A program made the translations under genes and the position numbers. A stretch of DNA of 64,000 nt from positions 97,742,537 to 97,806,536 of the forward strand of contig NC_083868.1 of the NCBI RefSeq assembly GCF_032452875.1. The letters run 5' to 3'. Of this stretch, positions 31,667 to 43,399 are shown piece after piece. Numbering within the stretch: the stretch's first letter is position 1; the number at the start of each line of letters is the position of its first letter. The DNA comes from Bos javanicus (lineage: Eukaryota > Chordata > Mammalia > Artiodactyla > Bovidae). A model generated the notes under the pieces. The model had not been told where the DNA came from and searched no databases. It saw nothing but the letters and a program-made list of their open reading frames with translations.

Positions 31667-33109
31667 CTATATATAATAGAGAGAGAACAGCTGAGTAAAA
31701 GGATGAATAAAACTTCATCTCTGCCTCCAGACAGTAGCTTCATTTTTCATTTTTACTGGTTATAGGTAACTCTGACTTTGACATAGTAAGAAGGTATGAT
31801 GGTGTTCTAAGGGAGTAGCTCAGAAAGCTGTGGGAGCAAGGAGGGAAAGGGTTAAATGAGGGAGGCAAAGTGAAGGTGTAGAGACTGGTAAACCCAACAA
31901 ATTTCATGCTTCAGAACATTATGGGATACTTGCATTTAAAAATTACAGTGGAATTTCCACATAGCAGATTTCTAGAATTAGTGTGCATGTAATTGTGGAA
32001 AATGTTGGCAGCTGTTTGGTTTTTAAGTACCCTGGTTGGGATGGCGGGTGTGCCAAGGAATTCTGAGACATGGACTTTTACTCCACAGTAAAAGGTAGGG
32101 CTGTCACGAATGAAACAACCAAAGAAATTGAGCTTCTTAATTCTGCGGGGCTAAGTGGTGAGGACTCTAGAATTTGGGGGTGGAAAGAAGCTAGTGTGCT
32201 TGGATGAAGTTACCTGGTAAAGATGGGACCTAGGTTGGGCACTGGGAAAGGATCTGAGGGAGCCGGACAGAAGAGGGAGACGGAGCCCAGAGGAGTGAGG
32301 AGACGATGATTGAGGTGGGCGGGAGGAGTTGGAGGGCTTCTGGGAACATGCAGGGAAGATATCATTGGCCCAAGTAGGCTGCAGCTGGTAGATGGATAAT
32401 GCGAAAACCAGAGAGGAAGAGGCCTTGTGGACTTGGGCCAGCCACACCTGACTTGAGGAGTGTGGACAGCACAGTGCTGACACCCAGACCTTTGCTGGTG
32501 AAATAGCAAGTTTCCATGAGCAGCTAGCACCCTGGAATTTTTTACCTTGTGTTTTGTTTAGGTTTCTTTTGGTGTGTTTGGGGTTATTTGGGTTCCTTTC
32601 TGGCTGGGTGACTCTGAAGTTTGTATTGTGAAGGATGAGAAGAGTGTGGTTGAAAGGTAACTGCCATTGACGGTAGAACAAAGGGTCTGAGTTAAGGTCA
32701 CTCAGCTTTCTGTTCTCCTCTTGGAAGTGTAAACAGCCACATCACTTCAGTTGCTTGGTTTCTAGGAAAGGAAGGTGGAAATGGGCAGGGACCACGAAAA
32801 GCAACAGCATTGGTTTTACAAGAGGATTTGTTATGGAAAATTATTCTCTATGCTGTTATTATGGGTCATCTGCTAGGACGTAGAAAGTGCTTGTTTTCAA
32901 TGGAATTTTCCTTTTAGGAAAGAATTGTTATCACAGTGTTGCTGGAGAACATGTTATTTGACCCATGGTTTTAATCTTTGTAATAAGGAACCCTACATAT
33001 AACAGGTTCCTCCTTTATTTTATTTGTTTTTAGTATGAGATCATCTTCTCAAATCCACATGTTGTTGTATTGGTTCATTCAAGTGAAATAGGCAATTAGC
33101 ACGGGCTAA
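31667..33109. other. Unique DNA, GC-richer in part
   Basis: No repeat called. At 32151-32681 the minus strand is open for 176 codons and a second minus frame for 106 codons, but the product is low-complexity Ser/Pro/His with no domain and is probably chance. Confidence 0.4.
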
Positions 33110-33195
33110 TGGCTCTGAGTCATAATAGTGTGATGTTGTAGAAAGTGTGTGGGCTTTGGACTCAGCCAAATGGGGCCACTTGCTATTCACTGTCT
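33110..33195 (+). repeat. MIR 5' fragment
   Basis: AATAGTGTGATGTTGTAGAA and GTGTGGGCTTTGGACTCAGC match the MIR head. Confidence 0.7.
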
Positions 33196-33741
33196 TATAA
33201 ATATGGAGGGATGGGTAACAGGGAGCATAAAACCCACAGAGAAATACGCCTTCAGCAGCATTGGTTAAGCAGTGCTCCCAAATTTCTGTCCACTTTGTGC
33301 CTTAGACCCTTGACTTTACCATCATTATGGGGATTTCTCAGCCTTCAAAGTATCTAGAGGGGTTTGGTTATTTTCAGTTTTATTAAGCCAATGTTGCCTT
33401 GAGTCTGAGAATGACTAAACTCACATTATGAACTGGAGTAATATCAGGATTACTACATGATTAATTTAAGCATAATTACATGTAACAAAGTAATAAATAA
33501 TGTACCAAGTGCTTCCCCTGTTTATTTTCGGCTCCTCCCCACTACTAGGTGAGAGAACTCAGAAGAGTCCACAGTCCTGGTGGGGTCCGAGTGTTCTATT
33601 TCTTAATGCAGTAGTGTCCCGTGCTGTACTTGTTTTCGTCATCCCATGTGAGGAAGTTGGCATCCTTGGATCAGACCACTTGTTAGCATAAAGCTAGTAC
33701 TTAGATGTTTGTATGCTTTCCCTTTGATTAGAGAATCCTTA
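33196..33741. other. Unique DNA
   Basis: No gene or repeat recognised. Confidence 0.4.
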
Positions 33742-33751
33742 TCAACCATAA

Positions 33752-33964
33752 GGGCTTCCCAGGTGGCACTAGTGGTAAAGAACCCACCTGCCAATGCAGG
33801 AGTTTGATCCCTGGGTTGGGCGGATCCCCTGGAGAAGGGAATGGCAATCCACTCCAGTATTCTTGCCTGGAGAATCCCATGGACAGAGGAGCCTGATGGC
33901 TACAGTCTATAGGGTCGCAAAGAGTCGGACACGACTGAAATGATTTAGAAAGCACGCACGCACG
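33752..33964 (+). mobile_element. Bov-tA SINE with internal deletion
   Basis: GGGCTTCCCAGGTGGCACTA head, tail GTCGGACACGACTGAAATGA with (GCAC)n end. The stretch with CATAAGAGACGTGGG, present in the 9268 copy, is missing. Perfect 10-bp duplication TCAACCATAA at 33742-33751 and 33965-33974. Confidence 0.95.
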
Positions 33965-34044
33965 TCAACCATAAACCAGATGGTTTTCTCTAATAACTTC
34001 TGCAAAAGTTCTCCTTGTATTCTGCCTTATACTATGTTGTAGGG

Positions 34045-34095
34045 GTGTGGAATTCTCCAGGCCAGAATACTTGGTGGGTAGCTTTTCCAGGGCTG
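34045..34095 (-). mobile_element. Bov-tA internal scrap (reverse)
   Basis: TTCTCCAGGCCAGAATACTT and GGGTAGCTTTTCCAGGG match the reverse Bov core; about 50 bp. Confidence 0.6.
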
Positions 34096-34284
34096 TTTTC
34101 TATTTTGCCATCATTAGAAGAAATAGAATAATAACTGGCAGTTTAGTATCTTAGCTAAAAATTGATTCCATGCTGGGTAGACACATGAGTACCTGCCACT
34201 TCTGGTTTAACGCTATTAAATATTCTTTCTAACTGCAGTAGCTCAATAGTTTTAATGTACAATTATTTGATATTCATTATTGAG

Positions 34285-34425
34285 TGGCTATGTGAGGCCT
34301 TTAAAAACCTCAGTTTTCCCTCATGGAATAGGGGCATAGTAAGACCTACACTGCTGATTTGTCGAGAAGAGATCATGAAATGATGTATGTAAAAGTACCT
34401 AGCACTGTGGGGGCTGTAAGAGCAG
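34285..34425 (+). repeat. MIR
   Basis: AACCTCAGTTTTCCCTCATG, GAAATGATGTATGTAAAAGT and ACCTAGCACTGTG follow MIR order. Confidence 0.75.
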
Positions 34426-34562
34426 AGACTGAAAAACTAATCCTTCCCTGAACCTGCATGATGGGCTGGGATCTCAGAGAAAAGGAGCTTTGGTCACTTA
34501 CTCTAACTCTCCATTTCTTGACTTCTTAACAAGTTGGTCTCTGAAACCACCCAGGGAAAGAC

Positions 34563-34894
34563 TTTTTTTTTAAAAGATTTATTTATTTTTATTCATGGCT
34601 TCTCTTGGTCTTTGTTGCTGCATGTGGGCCTTCTCCAGCTGCGGTGAGCAGGGGCCACTCTCTAGTTTTGGTGTGTGGGATTCTCATTGCAGCGGCTTCT
34701 CTTGCTGTGGAGCCCAGGCTCTAGGCACATGGGCTCAGTAGTTGCAGCTCTGGGCTCTAGAGCACAGGCTCAGTAGTTGGGGTACACAGGCTTAGTTGCT
34801 TTGCAGTATGTGGGATCCTTCTGGACCAGGGTTCAAACCCGTGTCCCCTGCATTGGTAGGCAGATTCTTTACCACTGAGCCACCAGAGAAGCCT
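34563..34894 (-). mobile_element. CHR-type SINE (reverse), long form
   Basis: Poly-T start, GTCTTTGTTGCTGCATGTGG, GGATTCTCATTGCAGCGGCT, GCTCAGTAGTTGGGGTACAC, end CCACTGAGCCACCAGAGAAG. Flanking 9-bp GGGAA(A/G)GAC at 34554-34562 and 34895-34903. Confidence 0.93.
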
Positions 34895-34903
34895 GGGAAG
34901 GAC

Positions 34904-35552
34904 ATTTTGAGCTAGCCATCCCTTGGTGGGAACAGGTTTTGCCAGGCATGCTCACTCACCAGTAAGGACACTGCAGCTCATTGTAACAGAGAGCAAATAA
35001 CTAGAAATATCTGCTACTGTTATGTTCTTCTTAAACTTATTTTAGCTTCTTTATTCATCTCAGTATTTATCCCACTGCTAAGAACTGGCTTCCCAACTTC
35101 TATATTTATTTATCACATAAGTAGATGTTCTTCTAGAAATATGGCACATTAGAAAGATATGTTGGTGAAACCTGATGCTTACTTAGAGGTTTCTTTTTTT
35201 TGCCCTTGTTTATATAAATACAAAACAAACTCTACTTGAGTTTGTTCTTCATCTGTTGTTTATAGCCTCTGGTCCAGGAATAGAAATCAATGGAAAATGT
35301 GGGGATGAACAGTTCTGAGTCCAAAGATGCTGCAAAGGGATAGTGGTGAATAAAAGAAAAGATGCAGAGGAAATGGCTAAATTTTAAACAAACAGAGCCT
35401 TGCAAGTAGGCTAAATTGGTATCTTTGGTGACAAAACAGTTGCGGTGATTTCAGTAGTAGTCATGAGAAACAGGCTCAGAAATATTAATTTTTCTTCAGA
35501 AATTTCATGTGAACACAGGCGTTAACACAGGTAGATGGCTATATTTACAGAC
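34904..35552. other. Unique DNA
   Basis: No gene or repeat recognised. Confidence 0.4.
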
Positions 35553-35579
35553 AGATAAATAGATGGATGGATAGATAGG
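35553..35579. repeat. (GATA/GATG)n microsatellite
   Basis: Short mixed GATA and GATG tetranucleotide tract. Confidence 0.8.
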
Positions 35580-35759
35580 TTTTCTTTGTCCATGAGTCAG
35601 AATTGCAGCTTAGGGATAAAGGTGGGTATACCTTAGATGGACCAATGCAAGATAGGCCAGGTTAAGCCCAGAGTTCATTGTACTGACTAGCTATTCAGCA
35701 ATAAATCAGTGGGGGTTAGAATGTAGAGAGAGTGGAAATAGTGCCATATTACATAGCAT

Positions 35760-35890
35760 GAGATAGAATCGTAAAATGCTGGAGCTGAGGGACCATTAGA
35801 GAACGTTTTTTCCATCCATTTTATGAATGAGGAAACAGAGACTCAGAGAGGTGGCGTGAAGTTATGAGGACCAGCAGTGACTGATAAAGA
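35760..35890. repeat. Ancient MIR/THER-type SINE
   Basis: ATAGAATCGTAAAATGCTGG, GCTGAGGGACCATTAGAGAA and ATGAGGAAACAGAGACTCAG resemble an old mammalian SINE in which the GAGGAAACTGAGG core is conserved. Confidence 0.55.
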
Positions 35891-36255
35891 AGAATGTAGT
35901 CCAGTATGATGCCTTCTTTGTCTCTAGAGAAATGTGGGGATTTGGGATAACTGAATCTGAGCTACCATCAGTTGTTGAGATTTTCAGTCAGTTCTTATAG
36001 ATAAGAATGGGGCTGCCTTTCATCTTTCTATGTCTAATGCAATGAGAAAGTCCTGTGTTCCTGTGGGAGGCTGACAGCCTAGGCTCATATCCTGGGGCTT
36101 CTCCTCCATCTTAATTTAATATTGAATAAAAGGAAACATAGTCAACAAGTTAATAATATGGAATTTATTAATTTTTTCCTCAAAACTTAAGACATTTGAG
36201 GGGAAAAACAAGGAAAGTCTTTTGTATAGGCAATTTTCAGAGGTTTTCACACAAC
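35891..36255. other. Unique DNA
   Basis: No gene or repeat recognised. Confidence 0.4.
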
Positions 36256-36425
36256 CTTTTTTTTTTTTTTAAGTCTTTAATGAAGTTACAACATTGCTTC
36301 TGTTTTATGTTTTGGTTTTCTGGCCATGAGGCATATGGGATCTTAGCTCCCCGACTAGGGATTGAACCCACACCTTCTGCATTGGAAGGTGAAATCTCAA
36401 CCACTGGACCACCTGGGGAAGTCCC
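36256..36425 (-). mobile_element. CHR-type SINE (reverse)
   Basis: Poly-T start at 36257, CCCCGACTAGGGATTGAACC, and ends CAACCACTGGACCACCTGGG, the reverse tRNA-like head. Confidence 0.87.
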
Positions 36426-37825
36426 AACACATAGCTGTTTGAGTAGTTTATTTTTTGAATGTTGATAGTTGAGAGCAAGAGATATATTAGACCTAAAGAT
36501 TGAGGTATGCAATACTCATATTATACCCCTTGTCCTCTAATTGGGCATTGTGGTTCTTGAGAAAAGAAAAAAAAACTCGGGCATTTACCTACAAGATTTC
36601 AAAATTTACTTTTCTATAGGAGATGTAGTATATTTTTCTACTCTGAGAGTTCAATGTTTTAAAATTAAAAAACCTAATTCATATATAAATATCAAAGAAT
36701 ACCTTCTTTGACTCAGTCCTTGCTTGCCAATGTGCCCTTTTATGAGATAGGGTCATTTGTCATGCAGGAAAGCAGGATTAATTAACTGTGGAAAGGGTAC
36801 CTAATATGGAAACTGTGAGTTCCAAAATGTTTCCACATAAAATACAGGAAAAGAAGTATAGATGAGCCTAGAAATCAGTGTGACTTTTTTTTTTTTCTTC
36901 AGAGGGCTTAAAAAAAATCTCTCTATCACACAAATCAAGCAGCCTATTATACACCCAGTCTTCCCGTACGTCTGACACAGAAACAAGCAAGGAATGTGCT
37001 TCATTTCCACATAAATTGTGTGGTTTTGAAAGTCATTTCTCTTCACTCTGAACTCTGGTGAACGAGTCACTTCTGTGCCTAACAAGATGGCAGGGCTTTT
37101 AATGGGAGGAATCATGGAAGCAGGGAGTTGCATAACTTTGTAGTTCATGAAAGAATCAAAATAAGACAAAATAAAATCTCCCACAAAATCTCTACTGAAA
37201 AATGAAAAAAAAAATAAACAAAAAACCATTCGAAAAGGAATAGCCAAAGAGAGGAGTATATGAAGCCACTACAGCCTCGAGGGAGGCACCATCTATGACC
37301 CAGCAAGTCATTCTATATCTATGTTTTCATGTTGTTATTTATTCTGAGGTTTGATAAAATGAATATCTATGTGAAAAACTTTAATGTTGTATAGAAGATA
37401 CAGCAACTACTTCAAAGATGAAAGATACTCTGTGTATTCAAGTATCTCTATGTATTTTATTTTGCTTAATACAAATTATAGAGATTCTTTTCTATTCGTT
37501 TATAGTTTTCTTCTGGTTCCTGCAACTAGAATATGGTCCATAGGACAAACAATCTGAATTGTTATGCCAATTGAATTAACAAATTGATTTGGAACTGCAT
37601 GGAGTTTATACTTATCCTTGACTACTTCTGGAGCTGAACATTTAATTTTGGCTAAAGGGATTAATTTAAATTTGATTTTTTCCCCTTGATAGGTGAATAA
37701 TAGGACTTTGTAAACAAATAGAAAAGTGTATTTTTCAAAAGACATGAAGATGGAACCAGAGAGCCTTTGCTCCATGAAGCATTAGGCTCTGATGTTGTGC
37801 AAACTAACTCTCCAGAACCAGATTG
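36426..37825. other. Unique AT-rich DNA
   Basis: 1.4 kb with no confident repeat. The minus-strand 148-codon open frame at 36801-37247 is lysine/phenylalanine-rich low complexity from AT-rich DNA. Confidence 0.4.
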
Positions 37826-38028
37826 TTGTTCTTTAGTTGCTAAGTTGTGTCTGACTCTGTGACCCCCATGGGTTGTAGCCTGCCGGGCTTCTCTGTCCAT
37901 GGGATTTTCCAGGCAAGAATACTGCAGTGGGTTGCCATCTCCTCCTTCAGGGAGTCTTCCCAACTCAGGGATCAAACCCTTGTCCTTTGTACTGGTAGGT
38001 GGATTCTTTACCGCTGAGCCACCAGGTA
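37826..38028 (-). mobile_element. Bov-tA SINE (reverse)
   Basis: TTTAGTTGCTAAGTTGTGTC start, CAAGAATACTGCAGTGGGTT, and ends TTTACCGCTGAGCCACCAGG. Confidence 0.94.
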
Positions 38029-38599
38029 ACCAGTTCAATACAGTCTCAAAGTGGCACTAGAAGCTCTGTCTGTGGTCCCTACACTTTCTTCCTCAATATT
38101 TTATAGGCTCTAGAATTAGATTTTTGTGTGACTCCAGTAAAAAAAAGAGAACCAACACATATTTGAATCTCCTCCTCTCTTTCCCTTTTGTTCTACAAGT
38201 CATTAAATAATGCATCCGATTATCAGTTTAACTGATTTCCCCAACCTTTATTGCACTGACTAGTTGTTTGAATTGGCCAATTCAACAGGTGACTGTGGGT
38301 GTGTGTTTACACAATGAGCCACAATCCCTTTGGCAGAATCCATGCATATATAACAATGTAAAAGAAAAAAAATCCATCTTTTACTATTTTCTCAGTTTTT
38401 ACTCTTCTAAGTATGAGAAGTGATCATCAGAAAAATTTGGGCAATTCCAGTTTTTTTTTTTTTTTGGGTAAACATTGCTGAATTAAAGTACAGGATAATC
38501 ATTTTTCTGATAGAAATAGAGGAAATATTGAGCAGTCAAAGCATATGATGTGCCTGGCAAAAGACAGAGGCTCTGTGTATACTGGTCCTCAGGCTGCAG
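38029..38599. other. Unique DNA with palindrome
   Basis: Contains the 18-bp palindrome at 38268-38285 and a T run near 38452-38465. No gene seen. Confidence 0.4.
38268..38285. repeat. Perfect 18-bp palindrome with divergent CCAAT cores
   Basis: TTGAATTGGCCAATTCAA; ATTGG and CCAAT are back to back. Confidence 0.95.
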
Positions 38600-38815
38600 A
38601 ACACTGGTTGGACCTTTTATTAGCTGCGCCACTTTGGGCAATTATCTAACCTTGTTTTGCCCCAGTTTCCATATCTGTAAAGTAGGGGATGATAATTGCA
38701 CTTATGTGTTAAGGTTATTATGAAAGCTAAATGAGTTAATACATTTAAGATGCTTAGAACAAGAACCAGCATATAGTCCTCAACAAATGCTCCTAGTTAT
38801 TACCATGATGACAAT
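38600..38815 (+). repeat. MIR, well preserved
   Basis: GCGCCACTTTGGGCAATTAT, TTTCCATATCTGTAAAGTAG, GAAAGCTAAATGAGTTAATA and ACCAGCATATAGTCC in order. Confidence 0.88.
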
Positions 38816-39913
38816 TTCTTTTTCTACTTTTACTACAGCGATGCCATTATCAAGTGCTGGTTCCTAGTAAATAGGAAACTGGTTTTTAAGAGCCAGTGCA
38901 CAGAGAGTGTTGTCAGTGGGTTATGCTTTACAAACTGATCAAACGGAGAAATTTTGCTTGTGTATCTGGTCAGATTGAGTTTTGTTATCACACAGAGATC
39001 TATTGAAACAGACAGATAAACAAACAAATGAAACTCGGCCTCCTACCTGGTTAAGAGAAGAATCTAAACTGGAATTACATGTTCTCTGGGGAGTATGACA
39101 AGGCAAATTTTTGGGGGGAGGGTGAGCTCTAGTGATACACAGTAGATACTCATGTAACAATGAATTGACAAACAGTGAGTTAAAGTTTTCTTGCAGGCGT
39201 GTTCTTCTTCATGACAGGGCCTTAACAATATCAGTGTTCACTTATTTCTTAAGCAGGGCTGTGAAAATTAATGTTGGCAAATTTTCCAGAGGTATAATAG
39301 CCATGCAAAATAGTATTGTTATTTATATTACATGGCACATCTGTGCCCAAGGCAATAAATATATTATGCTAACCAAGTGGAAAACTAGTTTTTGGCTTTA
39401 GAAACTTAAAATATAAAGGTATGGGGAAATTAAAAAGAGAAATTAAAATTCATAGTGTGGTTTACAATGTAAAAGTTTTAAAAAATCAATATATTAGTAT
39501 ATTTATAAAATTCTGTGGTTTTCATGATGCCTTCCCCCTTGGAATCAAATATTCTCACTCATAGTTTACTTGAAGGGAAGTAGATTAGAGCAATGTCGCC
39601 TTAGGTCTACTTACTGATTAGGCAGATATTTGGAAATTTTGAAATGAAAATATTAAAAAAAATAGGAATTGAAATAATCTGTGTGGGACTGCAGGTGTTT
39701 TGAAACATCTTCCCTCTTTTGAAACACTGTAGTGCAACTTGCTGGGTGGAATATGATTTCACAGAAATTAAATAAAAGAGGGTGGACAAAAAAGTTAAAA
39801 TTAGTATGGATTTGTATCTAAGAGTACAGAACCACCTGAAAATGGTCTTGACATTTTTTTTCCTGTCTGAGAGAATTAAAATATTGTTATTCCTAAACAG
39901 CACATAACAAACG
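38816..39913. other. Unique AT-rich DNA
   Basis: No gene or confident repeat. Confidence 0.4.
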
Positions 39914-40045
39914 GAAGGAAATGGCAACCCACTGCAGTGTTCATGCCTGGGAAATCCCATTGACAGAGGAGCCTGGTGGGCTACAGTCCATGGGGTTGCA
40001 AAGAGTTGGAGATGACTTAGCAACTAAACAGCAACAACAGCAACT
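39914..40045 (+). mobile_element. BovA/Bov-tA 3' half
   Basis: Begins at GGAAGGAAATGGCAACCCAC, runs through GGGCTACAGTCCATGGGGTT and ends in a CAACAACAGCAA tail. Same start point as the copy at 1318. Confidence 0.92.
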
Positions 40046-40086
40046 GAATATCAACCATTCATTTAACCAGTAGCTATTATACTTGA

Positions 40087-40319
40087 GGGCTTCCTTGATA
40101 GCTCAGTTGGTAAAGAATCTGCTTCCCAGTTGGGGCAGTATGTAGAGTCCACTAGTCAATGCCAGAGAGGCAAGAGATGGCGCGTTCCATCCCTGGGTTG
40201 GCAGGATCCCCTGGAAGAGGAAATGGCGACCCCCTCCAGTATTCTTGCCTGGAAAATTCCATGGACAGAGGAGCCTGTCGACCTACAGTCCATGGGTTCA
40301 CCAAGAGTCTGACATGATG
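40087..40319 (+). mobile_element. Bov-tA SINE with atypical internal insert
   Basis: GGGCTTCCTTGATAGCTCAG head and a normal core, but the segment between the head and TCCATCCCTGGGTTGG is longer and different (GGGGCAGTATGTAGAGTCCA). Followed by an (AC)n tract to about 40335. Confidence 0.9.
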
Positions 40320-40337
40320 CACACACACACACACATG

Positions 40338-40425
40338 TGCCAGAAACAGTTCTAGGTGCTGTGGATTCATTAATGAACAGTGCAGATAAAACTCCCTGCT
40401 CTCCCAAAACCCTAGCTCTCAAAAA
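40338..40425. repeat. Probable L2 3' end fragment
   Basis: CAGTTCTAGGTGCTGTGGAT, TTAATGAACAGTGCAG and AAAACTCCCTGCTCTC resemble the L2 3' end. Confidence 0.55.
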
Positions 40426-42419
40426 GGGCTGAGTAGGGACAATATTCAAAATAGTTTTCCTTAAACAATAACGACAAAAAATAGTTTACCTTGAGTCTAG
40501 GCATCAAACCAGTCAGACAGAACCATGAGAATTATGACTTTGTAGGCACCCATAAGTCTGATAGTAACACCTGACTCTCTGCCCTAGTGTTAGGGACTCT
40601 CAGTGGGGTAGGGGTCAGAAGGGGGAACTCAGATGAATATATAATGTCTCTTGCCCTTAAGAAGCTTATGGTTTAATAAAGGAAATGAGCTATATACACA
40701 TGAGTAAAATAATAAATAGAATTTCAACAAACTTTTATTTTTATGAAATTTTCTTGGAGTTTTAGAGAAAGGAAATGCTGGACTTACATTCTGTCATTAT
40801 GTGCTTCCACCCTTAAATCTTCAATCTGGCACTATTCAATTGCCTACTTCATTCCCATGCATTAAACTTCAGGGGTAATGACATCCATCTCTGGGATAAT
40901 AGAATCATGCATTTGGTAATGATTCAGTATTTGGCCTCCAGGCAGGTGAAGACACAAACCATCTAAGACAAATGGTCATTGCTCCTTTTTAAAAAAGATT
41001 TCTAAGCTCTCTAACCCATAACCTCTCTTGGTCAACTCTTCCAGTACTTAATAGCATTCTTGTATTTACTATTGTCAAGAGGGTTTTCTTTATTTTCAGT
41101 TCATCCACCCATGGAGGACCGTTTCATCTTATTTGATAATCTGTGGAAATGGAGAATCACCAGTCGCCCTGTTCTCATAAGATCCTTTCAACACTTTGTT
41201 CTTTATCACTTTCTTTGGGTGAATTAACTAGAATTTCTTTTATCTATTCCTCTTAGGATCTATTTTTCATTCTGTTAGTGCTTTTTCATTGTTCATTTCA
41301 GTTCATTTTCATTTGTAAGGGTGTAACTAGAATGCTGGGCTACATGGGGTATTTTGTATGGTTCTTAGCATTACTGACTTTAAGAGAAAGGATGACTTCT
41401 CAGTTGCTAAATTTTGTACCCAGTTGTTAAATCCCACCTTTTTAAGAAAGCATCAGTAGTTTAATAGTAATACACTCAAATTCAATAGGAAATGTTCTAA
41501 AATCTTCAAACTTCTTTCTTTTGAGACTTTTCAGGCTTTCTCTAACCTTTACTTCATTTTCTTCTACCTGATTCTATTCAGCTTCCTTCTGTTTCTCAAA
41601 AACCACCTCTTCAACTTTTTGTTGGTAATTTATTGTAAAGTTTATTGCTGTCTTTTAATGTTTTAGCCTGGCTTCCTGAAATGAGAATATCTCCTATAAC
41701 CGTATTTCAGTAACAAGTGACAAAACTTGCTTATGAACTCAAGAAGCTCATTAATGTTATATCAAATATATTAAATAACATTACACTGTATATGGTTTAA
41801 ATTACTTTCAAAGTGCAAATTCATAGAGTAAATGCATATATGTATATCTAGAATATTTGGAGTTTGGAGTGGCCAAAATTTGGCCATTTTGAATGTACTG
41901 ATTGTCATTTTGAATGTACTGGTACTGATTCAAATGTACCATGATTGACCGATTTTTTTTTTTTAAGAATTAGGCTACAATAAAATAGCTGTTAAAATTT
42001 GATGTTAAAGTATTTCCTAATCTTAAATGTTATCAAGTTGTAATTTCAGACAGTAATTTTCAGTTTGTGTATCTTTAGAAATAAACATAGGAGACTGGGC
42101 TGATAGAACTGTTTCTAGGATGTGAGTGGGGATCTGAAAAATGATGGTATATTTGAGAGAGTAAGAAGAGAGAGAGGGAGAGAGAATGTGTTGGTTGTCA
42201 GTTGTTGGTTGTTTGGATTTCAGGTTTTTAGGAGTAGAATGTGCAGCTGCACTTTGCTAAGTTTATGGAGTTGTGTGTGTGTGTTCTCCTTCCACATTTT
42301 CAGTATTATTGAAGGATATCAGTAGAATTATTATTGATTTCTTTAGTAGAAATGGAAGGTGAGAAATACCTTCTTGAAGACTAGGTACAAAAAAAGAGTA
42401 TTACTACTCCCACTACATT
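40426..42419. other. Unique AT-rich DNA
   Basis: 2 kb without a confident repeat. Holds a short tandem duplication at 41885-41921 (16 bp, period 21). Confidence 0.4.
41885..41921. repeat. Short tandem duplication, period 21
   Basis: CATTTTGAATGTACTG occurs at 41885-41900 and 41906-41921. Confidence 0.9.
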
Positions 42420-42590
42420 CATTTATTCACTTTAGTTACTCACAGTGTGCCAGGCACTTTGCTAGTACTTTATGAAACATAGTCTTTTAATCCTCCACTT
42501 TGTGATTGAGGAAACTGAGGCGCAATGAGATTAAGAATGTCTCTCAGCATTATAGAGCAATCAGAGCTGGTTCCTTCCCAGGGTTGTATG
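42420..42590 (-). repeat. MIR (reverse)
   Basis: GTGTGCCAGGCACTTTGCTA, TTTTAATCCTCCACTTTGTG and GAGGAAACTGAGGCGCAATG in reverse MIR order. Confidence 0.82.
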
Positions 42591-43399
42591 TATAGTTTTG
42601 TCTGTGCCAAGCAATCTTTCTTCTGTTCATTTGCTCTTTTGCTACATGTGTGTATATCTGTAAATCACTTGCATTTCTTTTTATTTAAGTTTAGGGACAT
42701 GTGCTATTTAATTTTGTTGTATATACTAGGTGAGCAAAATGAAATCCCAAATAGATGTGCTGAAACCGACAAATCATAAAGAAAATCCCCAATGTTTAAA
42801 TCAAGCCATCCAAAAGGAAGGCTCTAGAGAGAACCTGTGTGATATGCTGCTTGTGGCTGCTACTTCTGAATCAGGGGTCAAATACAACCAGGGTTTGCCG
42901 AAAGCTTCCCCATCATGGAGAGCTACAGGTGAAAAGATGAACCGTTGTGGACTTGGGCTGGATCACACAGAGACAGGAAGTATGTGGGCCCTTGTAGAGC
43001 CCAAAGTTTGTTTAATGGATGCTTAGCGCTCTTTGAGGATAAATAGTACACAGTTTCATAGGAATAGCAGTTTCTTCTTTTAGGGTTCCCTCGTTAAAGT
43101 TCTCTGTTAATTTCCATCCTCCCCATTACTCTAACTCCTTCCTCTTTATTCATTTTTCTATTTTTACCCCGTTTCACTTTCCCCTCACTTTGCATTTTTG
43201 GACCTTAATTCATGTTACAGTCTTCTTTTAATTTTTGATTTATTTGTTGCTCCTCTTTCCCCTCCTTTTAATCCACCTCTCTTGTCCCCCCCGCCGACAC
43301 CCTTATTCTTCCATTTCTTCTTCATTTCCTTTCCGTTGATATTCCCTGCAAAGAGCTGTCTGGGTCCCTTGACCTCACAAGAAGCTCTCTGACGAAACG
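42591..43399. other. Unique DNA; pyrimidine-rich in the second half
   Basis: A 98-codon plus-strand open frame (42730-43026) has mixed codon use and no recognisable family. From about 43060 to 43370 the plus strand is strongly C/T-rich. Confidence 0.35.

Noticed and set aside
32151..32681. Longest open frame in the window, 176 codons on the minus strand
   Set aside because: Product is Ser/Pro/His/Asn-rich low complexity with no domain, two overlapping minus frames are open together, and no splice or promoter context supports it. It fits chance openness in G-rich plus-strand DNA.
36801..37247. 148-codon minus-strand open frame
   Set aside because: Composition reflects poly-A/T tracts (runs of Phe and Lys); no domain.
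42730..43026. 98-codon plus-strand open frame with ordinary codon mix
   Set aside because: It looks protein-like at a glance, but there is no family match I recognise, no splice evidence and no third-position bias. Left as unproven.
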